Source: Lactuca virosa
Taxonomy: Eukaryota; Streptophyta; Magnoliopsida; Asterales; Asteraceae
Reading direction: 5' to 3'
NCBI GenBank assembly: GCA_928212115.1
Contig: CAKMRJ010005745.1
Location: 80,428,570 to 80,492,569, forward strand
Length of the DNA: 64,000 bases
Positions 54,044 to 64,000 of the stretch are shown piece after piece (position 1 is the first letter of the stretch; the number at the start of each line of letters is the position of its first letter). Made by a program: the position numbers and the translations under genes. Under the pieces are notes generated by a model, which was given only the letters and a program-made list of their open reading frames with translations, did not search any database and was not told the origin of the DNA.

Positions 54044-55659
54044 TGTAACATCCCAATTTTCAGGTCCAAAAATTTCTTTTTAATTAACCAACACATAAAA
54101 ACATTCATAAGAAAATACTGTGAAAACACATCATCTCATAAAACAATGTATCATGTTTGAAAACCCAAGTCATAAAGTAATAACATATCAGAGTACAATC
54201 CCAGAAAACTCCATGCGGAAATCATGTGTGTGTGTGTGATGCGATGCTACGCCGCCGGCTCCTTCCCCTTAGACGAAGAGGTACCTGAAACCAAAACCGA
54301 AACCGTAAGCACAAAGCTTAGTGAGTTCCCCCATCATACCACATACCATACAATATCATCGGTATCTCTCAACCGGTAATCATCATCGGTATCTTTCAAC
54401 CGGTAACCAACATCGGTATCTTTCAACCGGTAATCGTCATCGGTATCTTTCAACCGGTAACCATCATCGTTATCTTTCAACCGGTAACCATCATCGGTAT
54501 CTTTCAACCGGTAACTGTCATCGGTATCTTTCAACCGGTAACTGTCATCGATATCTTTCAACCGGTAACTGTCATCGGTATCTTTCAACCGGTAACTGTC
54601 ATCGGTATCTTTCAACCGGTAACTGGGGACTATTCCACCCCCTACCACTAGCATACAACAGCAAGGTACAATCATACAGTCAGGCATATCCGGGTACTGA
54701 CCTACGCCACGGCCCTAAGGGCCGCTGTCAAGGATCCTAATCCCTACTGTACACGTAACATATCATGCATATAATACTCGTGACCAAAGCACATAACCAA
54801 ACCAAGATAATTATCACAAAGACAATCATCTTACAAATACTCCTCTTTGGTGGGTCGACATTGTGGCCTTAGACCCACCCCTACTGGAAGGTAACTCACC
54901 TCAATGTCGTGTAGTGTTTGAATTATCCTCGGCGCACAAGTCGACTCCCTTCGAATCCTCGATCCCTACACGACGACCTTTGAGTCAATCACACAGCCAG
55001 TACAACCCTAAACAGGGTCAGTCCAAGTCTAGTCAAAGTCAACTTCAAGTTGACCCGACTCGCCGAGTTGGGCCGTCAACTCGCCGAGTCCATCACCCTT
55101 CACTCGTCCTTATCCATGACCCGACTCGTCGAGTTGGGCCGTCAACTCGACGAGTTCCTCCCTCACATGAACATCGCATGAAACTAATTCGACTCGCCGA
55201 GTTGATGAACAACTCGTCGAGTTCACCTTCATCTGATGAACAAGTTCTGTCCTCGACTCGCCGAGTTGATGAACAACTCGTCGAGTTCATCTTCATCCTT
55301 AAGAAGATTGCCTTGGACTCGCCGAGTCTGTTCTAGCACTCGTCGAGTCCCATGAACTCCAGGTCTAAAATCACATCCAATACATTGGGTAACTCTTCCT
55401 GTCCGGTTACAACCCTTCTAACACTCAACTGGGTTCCTTTGACTCTCAACAGATATGGGGCTCAAAGCCTCGGATTAGGGTTTTTGTCCAGTCAGAGTCT
55501 ACTCGTCGAGTCCGGGACCCGACTCGACGAGTCCATCACTTAAATCTCGCGCCTCATCCCGCTTCTACTCGGTGAGTTGGTCCTTCAACTCGCCGAGTCC
55601 AAGGCCAAAAATGAAAAAAATACTTAAATAAAAATACATACCAAGAACCATGTGCTACA
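54044..55659 (-). repeat. 5' LTR of element F
   Basis: 1616 bp. Same composition as the 3' LTR, with about two to three more 27-bp units. It has the same 0.6-kb absence relative to F2. Confidence 0.93.
54352..54626. repeat. 27-bp minisatellite (F 5' LTR)
   Basis: About ten units of CGGTATCTTTCAACCGGTAA plus seven variable bases. Confidence 0.93.
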
Positions 55660-56061
55660 GATCCTCAAGAATGTAAGTAATTCTTCAACTTGATTGTGTT
55701 TCTAACTCATTTCTAGTGGCAAATCCATGCTCCTATCTCATGAATCTCATCTTTTTCTAGATTTTCTCTCTCACCAAGAACACCAAGAACACACACTAGT
55801 GTTTTTGGACTATAACCACCCTTTCAAGCTTCCATTACGTAAGTACACTACCCCTAGCTTGTTGGATACAAGAATCACTTGTTAAACACCTAGAAATCGT
55901 GACTAGAAGGGTGTTTACGGTCAAGGCAATCTCCCTTGACCGTAAACTCTATTTATGGGGTACAAAGTTGCCACAACACCCTCCCAAGCTTAGAAACAAG
56001 TCTTAGAACACTTCCAGAAGGTTAGAAAGGACCTTGAAATACCGAAAATCGCATCTTTTCG

Positions 56062-56252
56062 TCAAGTGTTTATGGCCGTAAACCCAGGGACCGTAAACAC
56101 CTGGATCGTAAACACCTGGACCGTAAACCCAGGGACCGTAAACATCTGGACCGTAAACACCTGGACCGTAAACACCTGGACCGTAAACCCAGGGACCGTA
56201 AACACCTGGACTGTAAACCCATGGACCGTAAACTCCCGATTACGGCCGCAAA
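56062..56252. repeat. ACCGTAAACACCTGG / ACCGTAAACCCAGGG array in G
   Basis: About twelve 15-bp units downstream of the TATA box in the solo LTR; counterpart of the array at 12167-12310. Confidence 0.9.
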
Positions 56253-57727
56253 CTCCCCTCTTCAAACACATGTGATTCTAACACTTAGTTTTAAGTGTTT
56301 TCTAGTCCCTAAGGTGGTTTCCTTCCATAACAAATAGTGTTATGTCCTCACCTAATGTATATTTGTACTTTTACATGCCAAATAGGATCCGTTTGTGTCC
56401 GAGGCTTTATTTGACACTCAGCAATTCCTAGCAACTTACACTCAAATCCCACGTCAAACAGTGAGTTCATACCCCTACGCTTTTCCGAGTTTTCATGTTT
56501 TCAGGGGGGAATACAAGCAAAAGTACAAGGAAACTTGTGCTCAAGTATATTATTTTGTTTAAAATAATTATATGTTCAGTATGCTTTTAACACATAAAAC
56601 CGTTTTATCAAACGATTAAGAAATCAACTCGTAGAAACAGTTTTCAAAACTAAAGCAAGGAACTTGTAAATCTTGTCATAAAACGTGATATTTCATAAAG
56701 GATTTATACAACCCATAAACAGGATTTTCGATACTATTACTTGTAAGTTTGTCATCTTAGGATTGGAGACACGTCCTTGGTAACACTCCACCGGATTTCG
56801 TGAGTGTAGGACTAGCTCTTATAACCAGAATCTCTTGTAGGGAGAGCGTGACTATTATGTATAGATCTATACGGGACTAACTATCCCGCACCTCGCTGCT
56901 AGCTACAGTGGGACCTTCAGGTCTACGGGTGACAAGGTCATAAAAGATACTGGCCCCGTTTCGTGCCATATCCAGTTTAATGTATGGTTATAAAACTCGC
57001 AACCTAGATAACAAAGATTTACTTTGGTAATAATGACTCAAGTCAATTAACCTCAAAGTAATAACCGATTTGATTACTAGAGGGTATTGATAATACCCTT
57101 AGGATCTAGTTCACTATCTACTTATTTATTTAGTTTTATTTATGTAATAAGGCTAATACATCTCACTGAGAGTAAACAGGGTTTTTCAAGGAAACTACAT
57201 CTATCGATATAAGTATGGTAGATACTTGTACGCTTCATTTCAGAATCGATAACCAACTATCAACTTCAAGGAAGATATAGGATTTTCCTGGGATAACTTA
57301 ACTTTTCGTAATCAGGCTGTTTAACATATACCTAATGGATAATCAAACCTCTTTCATAAGAAAATATAGGATTTTCTTGGGAAACATTTTTCAAAGGATC
57401 AAAGAAACATTTCTTTCATCAGAATTAAACGCTTATGAACTCACCAGCTTTATGCTGATATTTTAAAACTGCTTCTATTCTCAGGGCATCAATAGACAGG
57501 TACTCCTACCGACTTTTGGAGAAGACGGAACATTCTGAAGTCACGTCTTTTAATTTTTCTATATTTACTGATGTGTATAAATCATGTTTTTAAACAATGT
57601 AAATACTCATATTATAATGTAATGGTTGTGTTTACTTCGCTTACCATGATACAACTGTTGTGATACTACACTTGACGTCCTCCGCCCCGGAACGTTTCCG
57701 CCATCGGTTTCGGGGTGTGACAGGTTT

Positions 57728-58671
57728 ACGGTCCATGGGTTTACGGTCCATGGGTTTACGGCCGTAAACTCTTGGCGAAAAGTGTGATTTTTGGTGTTTC
57801 AAGGGTCCTTTCTAGCCTTCTGGAAGTGTTCTAGGCTTAGTTTCTAGGCTGAGGAGGGTGCTGTGGCAACTTTGCACCACTTAAATAGAGTTTACGGTCA
57901 AGGGAGATTGCCTTGACCGTAAACACCCTTCTGGTCACGATTTCTAGATGTTTAACAAGTGGTTCTTGTATCCAACAAGCTAAGGGTAGAGTACTTACGT
58001 AATGGAAGCTTGAAAGGGTGGTTAGAGTCCAAAAACACTAGTGTGTGTTTTTGGTGTTCTTGGTGAGAGAGAAAATCTAGAAAAAGATGAGATTCATGAG
58101 ATAGGAGTATGGATTTACCACTAGGAGTGAGATAGAAACACAATCAAGGTGAAGAATCACTTACATTCTTGAGGATCTTTGAGCAAAAATCGAAGTTTGT
58201 AGAGTGAGGGAGAGAGAGAGTAGAGAGAGAAAGCTTCTGGAGCGTGTAATGTGAGAAATGAAGGCCACTCATCCCTTATATAGGGGTGAGTTTACAGTCA
58301 AGGGGTGGGGTGGAGGGTTTACGGCCGTGAACAGTGTTTACGGCCGTGAACAGTGTTTACGGCCGTAAACAGAGTTTACGGTCGTAAACCGAGTTTGCGG
58401 CCGTAAACTCCTCTTGAGGGGTTGTTTGACCCGAATGCTATGTTTTGACTTAGAAAACCTCGTTTTCGAATACGGAACTCGGTCGAACTGAGTTTTAGAA
58501 TATTCCGTTAGACCAAAATAATACTAACGTGAACGGAAATAAATCAATTTGGATTTATTTGAATGTAAAGTCCTTCCTAAACTATCAAATTTGACGGAAT
58601 TAAATAAAAAAACCCAAATTTGATTAACGGAAATTGAGTAAGGATAACGGAAAAAGTTTCGGGTTGTCACA
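57728..58671 (-). repeat. 3' LTR of element H, part 3
   Basis: It resumes after the second GGTTT with TTACGGTCCATGG units and runs to GGGTTGTCACA at 58671, the complement of the LTR start TGTGACAACCC. It includes the TATA region (about 58271-58280), the palindrome array 58284-58412, and the stretch whose relative was captured by K. Confidence 0.88.
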
Positions 58672-61014
58672 TCATTCCCCCGTTAGAGGGAATTTCGTCC
58701 CGAAATTCGAACATAGAATACAAATCATGGATTAGAAAATAGATGCGGATACTTCTTTTCATCTGATCTTCGCGCTCCTAAGTGATTCAGGTCCCCTGGC
58801 TTGGCTTCCAGCAAACCTTCACTATCGGGATGCAACTTTGTTTCGTTCGTTTTATCTCTCTATCCATGATTTCGACTGGTTCTTCTACGAAGTTCAGATT
58901 CTCGTTGATTTCAATCTCGTCAAGAGGAATCGTAAAGGTTTCGTCGGATACGCATTTCTTAGAGTCGAAACGTGGAATACAGGATGAATGTTGCTAAGTT
59001 CTTGCGGTAAACGAAGTTGGTAGGCTACGGGGACCGATCCTAGCGAGGATCTCGAAGGGTCCTATGTATCTTGGATTTAGCGTTCCCACGCTTTCCGAAG
59101 CGTATCATGTCTTTCCAGGGTGAGACCTTCAAATAACACACGGTCACCCACCTGAACTCCAAGGTTTTCGTCGTTTATCGGCGTAGCTCTTTTGTCTATC
59201 TCGAGAGGCTTTCAGTCGTTCTCGGATTTGTACGATCTTTTCGGTGGTTTCGCGGATGATTTCTGGGCCAGTGAGAGTGCTGTCAGGGACTTGCCCCTTG
59301 GCTAGCTGCGTGTCGCCCACCTCAGCCCACACAGAGGGGATCTGCACTTGCGACCATAGAGGGCTTCGAAAGGCGCAACTTGATGCTGGTATGGTAGCTG
59401 TTGTTGTAGGAAAACTCAACCAAGGGCAAATGGGTGTCCCACGACGACTTACTGAAGTCCATAACACATGCTCTCAACATGTCTTCCAAGGTCTGGATGG
59501 TTCTCTCACTCTGCCCATCTGTCTGAGGATGGTAAGCTGTGCTCATATCTAGCTTAGTTCCAAGAGCCTTCTGCAGGGACTGCCAAAATCTCGAGGTGAA
59601 CCTGCTATCTCGATCGGAGATAATGGACACAGGCACACCGTGCAGTCGGACTATCTCTTGGATGTAGATTCGCGTGAGTCTCTCCATTTTGAAATTTCTT
59701 CTTTTGATTGGTAGGAAGTGAGCGGATTTAGTCAGTCGGTTGACAATTACCCAGATGACTCGTCGTGCCCACTCGGAGACTTGGGTAATTTGGTGATAAA
59801 ATCCATAGTAATTCTCTCCCACTTCCACTCAGGTATCTCCGACTGGTGGAGTAGACCTGAGGGCTTCTGATATTCGACCTTCACCTTGGCGCATGTCAGG
59901 CACTTGCCCACGAAGGTAGCGATCTCCGCTTTCATGTTCGGCCACCAATACAGTTTCTTGAGATCGAGGTACATCTTGTCCGAGCCTGGATGAATGGAGT
60001 ATCTAGTCTTGCGAGCTTCGTTCATTACAACCTCTCTATAACCACCGAACTTTGGGGTCCAGATCCGGTCCATGAAATAACAGACTTCGTCTCCCTTGAT
60101 TTCTAGCTTCTTTTCCATTTCTCTCAAGGCTTCACCCGACATGTACTCTGGTTTTAAGGCTTCCAGCTGAGCCTCCTTGATTTGCGCGGATAAATGGGAA
60201 TGGATAGTCATGGTCAGTGCCTTCACTCTACGGCCTGTGTACTCCTTCCGGCTGAGGGCATCTGCCACCACATTGGCCTTGCCGGGATGGTAGCGGATTT
60301 CGCACTCGTAATCGCTGAGTAGCTCAATCCATCGTCGTTGTCTCATGTTCAGCTCCTTCTGGTCGAAGATATGTTGCAAACTTTTATGGTCAGTGAAGAT
60401 AGTGCACTTGGTTCCGTAGAGATAATGTCTCCATATCTTCAATGCGAAGACCACTGCTCCCATTCCAGGTCATCGTTTTGTGTAGTTGACTTCGTGTGCT
60501 TTCAGCTGTCTTGAGGCATAAGCAATGACTTTTCCCCGTTGCATGAGCACACAGCCTAGGCCCTGAATGGATGCATCACAGTAGACAACGAAGTCCTCCG
60601 TCCCTTCGGGCAGGGACAAGATAGGTGCGCTGCATAGGGCCCGCTTCAACGTTTGGAATGCAGTGTCTTGCTTTTCACTCCAACAAAAGGATACGCCTTT
60701 CTGAGTCAGAGTGGTTAAGGGTTTGGCAATTCTGGAGAAATTCTGGATAAATCTGCGATAGTAGCCCGCAAGACCCAAGAATTGACGGATTTCTGTGGGT
60801 GTCTTCGGTGCTGACCGGTTCTCTATCGCTTTGATTTTGGAGGGGTCCACGTGTATGCCTTCCTCGCTTACCACGTGACCTAGGAAGGTTACTTTTCGAA
60901 TCCAGAATTCGCATTTGGAGAATTTCGCGTACAGCTTCTCCGTCCTTAAGGTTTCCAGCACCGATCTCAAGTGCTATCGATGATCTTCTTCACTTCTGGA
61001 ATAGACAAGTATAT
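58672..61014 (-). pseudogene. Distal pol of element H (RT end, RNase H, integrase)
   Basis: The purine tract complement (CCCCC near 58677) abuts the LTR. Minus-strand pieces from high to low: the RT palm end ILVYS at the F2 cut, RKVTFLGHVVSEEG and GLAGYYRRFIQNFSRIAK; RNase H YCDASIQGLGCVL, GAVVFALKIWRHYL, TDHKSLQHIF and VVADALSRK; integrase zinc region with EARKTRYSIHPG (first His replaced by Arg) and CLTCAKVK; core MDFITKLPKSPSG, SDRDSRFTSRFW and DGQSERTIQTLE. The C-terminal tail is badly frame-broken. It is close to B in every motif. The rest of H must lie beyond the right end. Confidence 0.9.
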
Positions 61015-63169
61015 TGTAACATCCCAAAATTCAAGCCCGAAAATTTCATTTTTAAATTAATAATTTTTAAAACATTTTACCATAACACTGTCAATAAAGC
61101 AACACATTACAAAATCATAATGTTGTGTCCCAAACCATGACATCAAAAATAAGGAAAATCATAGTACAATCCCAGAAAGTCCGATGCCGATCATATGTGT
61201 GTGTGTGATGCGATGCTATGCCGCCGGCTCCTTCCCCTTAGACGAAGAGGTACCTGAAACCACAACCGAAACCGTAAGCACAAAGCTTAGTGAGTTCCCC
61301 TTCTTACCACATACCATACAACATCATCGGTATCTTTCAACCGATAATCATCGTCGGTATCTTTCAACCGATAATCATCGTCGGTATCTTTCAACCGGTA
61401 ATCATCGTCGGTATCTTTTAACCGGTAATCATCATCGGTATCTTTCAACCGGTAATCATCATCAGTATCTTTCAACCGGTAATCATCCTCGGTATCTTTC
61501 AACCGGTAACTGTCATCGGTATCTTTCAACCGGAAACTGGGGACTATTCCATCCCTACCACTAGCATACAACAACAAGATATAAACATACAGTCAGGCAT
61601 ATCCGGGTACTGACCTACCCTTCGGTCCTAAGGACCGCTGTCAGGGAAACTAATCCCTATTATACACGTAACATATCATACAGATAAAACTCATGACCAA
61701 AGCACGTAACCAGACCAAGATAATTATCACAAAGACAATCATCTTCTAGATACCCCTCTTTGGTGGGCCGGCATTGTGGCCTTTGACCCACCCCTACTGG
61801 AAGGTAACTCACCTCGTACGAGTAGCTGCTGATAATCTGTGCGGGAAACCTCTGTCCGCTGCTGCTCCGGAAATCCTCCGACTACAATCCCCACAAAACA
61901 CTCAGTCAGAATCTGCTATCTACTCTTAGGGTAAAATGACCATTTTACCCCCAACCAAGTCCAAGTCAAAGTCAACTTCCAGTTGACCCTACTCGCCGAG
62001 TTGGGTCGTCAACTCGTCGAGTCCCTTCCCTTTACTCGTCCTTATCCACGACTCGACTCGACGAGTTCCCCTTCTTTGCGAACATCAATGAACCTTCATC
62101 CGACTCCCCGAGTCGTATGAACAACTCGTCGAGTTCACCTTCAACTGATGAACAAGTCCTGACCTTGACTCGCCGAGTTGTATGAACAACTCGTCGAGTT
62201 CATCTTCAAACATAAGAAGATTGCCTTGGACTCGCCGAGTCTGTTCTAGCACTCGTCGAGTCCCATGAACTCCAGGTCTAAAACTAAGTCCAATGCGTTA
62301 GGTCACTCTTTCTGTCCTGCTACAACCCTTCTAACACCCAACTGAGTTCTTTGACCCTCAACAGATATGGGACTTAAAGCCTTGGACTCGTCGAGTCCCA
62401 AGAACGGACTCGCCGAGTCGATAACGTCCACACCCTAAATCCTCGATTTCTGATGTACAACACTTGTCCAAATGATAGATCCAAGCCCCTAAGCTCGATC
62501 TAGCACGTAAAGTTACGAACTTTACGTGCATGCATGGGACTTTTGAGCTAAAAAGGCTCTAAAATGGCTCTTTTGTTGCATGGGGCCTTCCTTGGGTGCA
62601 AAAGCAACCCAAATCTGCCTTGTGACTCTCCCCAAGTGCTAGATCCGAAGTCTTGACCCCCAACCATGTTTGCAAATCATGGTTGGTCACCTCATATGGC
62701 TTAAAAGCCCTAAATCCTCCCCAAACAGGGATCTAACAAACAAGCAAGCAAGGTACAGACTTTATACCTTTCAAAGACTGCAAATGATGAACCAAACTCG
62801 AATCCTTCAGCCTCCTCTTGATCCTTCTATGTTCTTCCTCCTTCCTTGAGGTCAAAACCCACAAAAATCACTCAAAAGCTTAGATCTTGCACCAAAACAC
62901 TTAGGGTTTGCTATGGAGGGTTTCTGGGAGCATAAAGGGGCGATGGAGGCTGTATAAGGTTGTTTAAATAGGGTGCAAACCCTCAGATTAGGGTTTTGTC
63001 CAGTCAGAGCCTACTCGTCGAGTCCGGGACCTGACTCGACGAGTCCATCACTTAAATCCCACGTCTCATCCCGCTTCTACTCGGCAAGTTGGGCCTTCAA
63101 CTCGCCGAGTCCCAGGCCAAAAATGCAAAATTACTTAAATAAAATACATACCAGGAACCAGGTGCTATA
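61015..63169 (-). repeat. 3' LTR of F2
   Basis: 2155 bp, ending GGTGCTATA where F has GCTACA. It holds the 27-bp array (61322-61545), GTCAA/TTGAC cluster (about 61955-61990), ACTCGNCGAGT palindromes, and a 601-bp stretch (about 62381-62980) absent from both F LTRs. That stretch has the TATA-like block (CTATTTAAA on minus) and AACCCTAA motifs. Confidence 0.9.
61322..61545. repeat. 27-bp minisatellite (F2 LTR)
   Basis: Eight units, several with CCGATAATCATCG in place of CCGGTAACTGTCA. Confidence 0.93.
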
Positions 63170-63185
63170 AATCTCCCCCACTTAT

Positions 63186-64000
63186 TTAGATCGTCTCGAA
63201 GTCTACTGCTCGTTCCTGGAAAAGCTCTGGGTAATGCTCCATCATCTCATCCACCGGCTCCTAAGTCCATTCCGAGCCCTTCCGGTGCTGCCATTGCACC
63301 TTCATGAGCTCCACCCTCTTGTTCCTCAGATCCTTCGACTTCCGGTCGAGAATCGCTACAGGCCGCTCAATATAATTCAGGCTGTCATCGACCTGAATAT
63401 CCTCTAATGGTACCACTGCCGAGTCGTCCACCAAACATTTCCGTAACTGGGAGATGTGAAAAGTGCTATGAATCTGACTGAGTTCGGCTGGCAGATCCAA
63501 CCTATATGCCACCTTGCCCACCGGGCTATAACCCTGAACGGTCCAATATACCTGGGACCCAACTTGCCCCGTTTCCTGAATCGGATGACGCCCTTCCATG
63601 GCGACACCTTCAGGAGAACCATATCCCCGACCTGAAACTCCAGGTCCGATCGGCGCTTGTCGACATAACTTTTCTGCCGACTCTGATCAGTCTGAAGTCT
63701 GCTCCGAACCTGCTGAATCCTCTCTGTCGTCTTGAGCACCACTTCGGTGCTCCCCATGACCCTCTGGCCAACCTCACCCCAACATATCGGGGTTCTGCAC
63801 TTCCTCCCGTATAACATATCGAAAGGAGGACGGTCGATACTCGCATGATAGCTATTATTATACGAGAACTTCGCCAATGGAAGGTAGGTATCCCAGCTAC
63901 CTCCAAAGTCTAAAACACATGCCCGCAGCATATCCTCTAGCGTCTGGATGGTCCGCTTGCTCTGACTATCCGTCTGCGGGTGAAAGGCGGTGCTAAAATG
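63186..64000 (-). pseudogene. Integrase C-terminal half of F2
   Basis: Minus-strand pieces: MLRACVLDFGGSWDTYLPL and FSYNNSYHASI, YGRKCRTPICWGEVGQRVM, FQVGDMVLLKVSPWKGVIRF, LGPRYIGPF, AYRLDLPAELSQIHSTFHIS, and the tail VQWQHRKGSEWT. At least two frame changes occur (about 63480 and 63600). The stop is near 63186, next to the purine tract complement (63171-63182). The reading continues past the window end. Confidence 0.87.

Larger units (their letters stand above)
36332..55659 (-). mobile_element. Element F: Ty3/gypsy chromovirus-like element, minus strand, carrying K
   Basis: TGTAACATCCC...GTGCTACA LTRs lie at 36332-37898 and 54044-55659, with a perfect target duplication GATCC (36327-36331 and 55660-55664) in solo LTR G. 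Order on the minus strand: primer site, leader hairpin, gag, intron, protease, RT [K inserted], RNase H, integrase, purine tract. Without K it is about 8.6 kb. Protein motifs are closest to element A. Many frame breaks, especially in the distal part, leave it defective. Confidence 0.92.
35898..57722 (+). mobile_element. Element G: solo LTR of the B/H family, split by nested F
   Basis: Pieces 35898-36331 and 55660-57722 together give a complete plus-strand LTR (about 2.49 kb) from TGTGACAACC to GGGTGTGACA. Flanking duplications GGTTT are perfect. No internal region or second LTR exists once F is removed, so this is a solo LTR formed by recombination between the two LTRs of an older copy. It contains a TATA box (TATATAAG, about 36223) between the two GTTTACGG arrays. 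It lies inside the opposite-strand LTR of its own family. Confidence 0.9.
61015..64000 (-). mobile_element. Element F2: relative of F inserted in H, runs off the window
   Basis: The LTR starts TGTAACATCCC inside H pol, immediately after codons for ILVYS. Only the 3' LTR and the distal pol are in view. The target duplication cannot be checked; the left candidate is the five bases GTATA(T). Confidence 0.88.

Noticed and set aside
54321..54740. Open frame with repeated HRYLSTGN peptide (also at 36610 and 61184, and antisense RLKDTDD versions)
   Set aside because: It arises from a 27-bp LTR minisatellite whose period is a multiple of three; the peptide appears on both strands and has no coding context.

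Overview
This window is repeat DNA from a large plant genome. I found no host gene, rRNA, tRNA or CRISPR array. Nearly every base belongs to LTR retrotransposons stacked inside each other. All five primer-binding sites outside the partial first LTR match plant initiator tRNA-Met (TGGTATCAGAGC). The palindrome-rich LTRs (ACTCGNCGAGT, TTTACGGCCGTAAA) resemble lettuce-type (Asteraceae, Lactuca) Ty3 elements; that assignment is from memory and is only moderately secure.

Layout. 1-1679: end of a Ty3-like LTR. 1683-2467: decayed LINE endonuclease, minus strand. 2468-10910: element A, a plus-strand Ty3/gypsy chromovirus-like element (LTR, tRNA-Met site, gag, protease, RT-RNase H, integrase, truncated LTR). 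10915-26878: element B, a minus-strand Ty3 element of a second family, carrying N1 (15994-23575), a non-coding minus-strand LTR element with target duplication AAAGA. From 26879 the 5' LTR of B is broken by element H (minus strand, same family as B). The 3' LTR of H holds two insertions: D (27827-35322, minus-strand copia-type shell with a decayed, strongly structured interior) and G (35898-57722, plus-strand solo LTR of the same family, duplication GGTTT). G contains F (36332-55659, minus-strand Ty3, duplication GATCC). F contains K (40235-50939, plus-strand young Ty1/copia with a post-pol ORF, duplication CCATG). The chain B > H > G > F > K is five levels deep. H pol resumes at 58672 and is cut at 61015 by F2, a relative of F that runs off the window.

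How it works together: almost all coding regions are broken. K keeps all visible catalytic residues and has LTRs differing at only four sites, so it is the youngest insertion. N1, and possibly D, would need enzymes supplied in trans. The most interesting signals are RNA-level ones: a covarying leader hairpin with a GGGCCC loop shared by A, N1 and F, and an analogous hairpin in B; a small intron between gag and protease in A and F whose removal restores the frame seen unspliced in B; four hairpins in D with unrelated stems but one constant loop; and a 261-bp piece of gypsy LTR, including its TATA region, captured antisense inside copia K.
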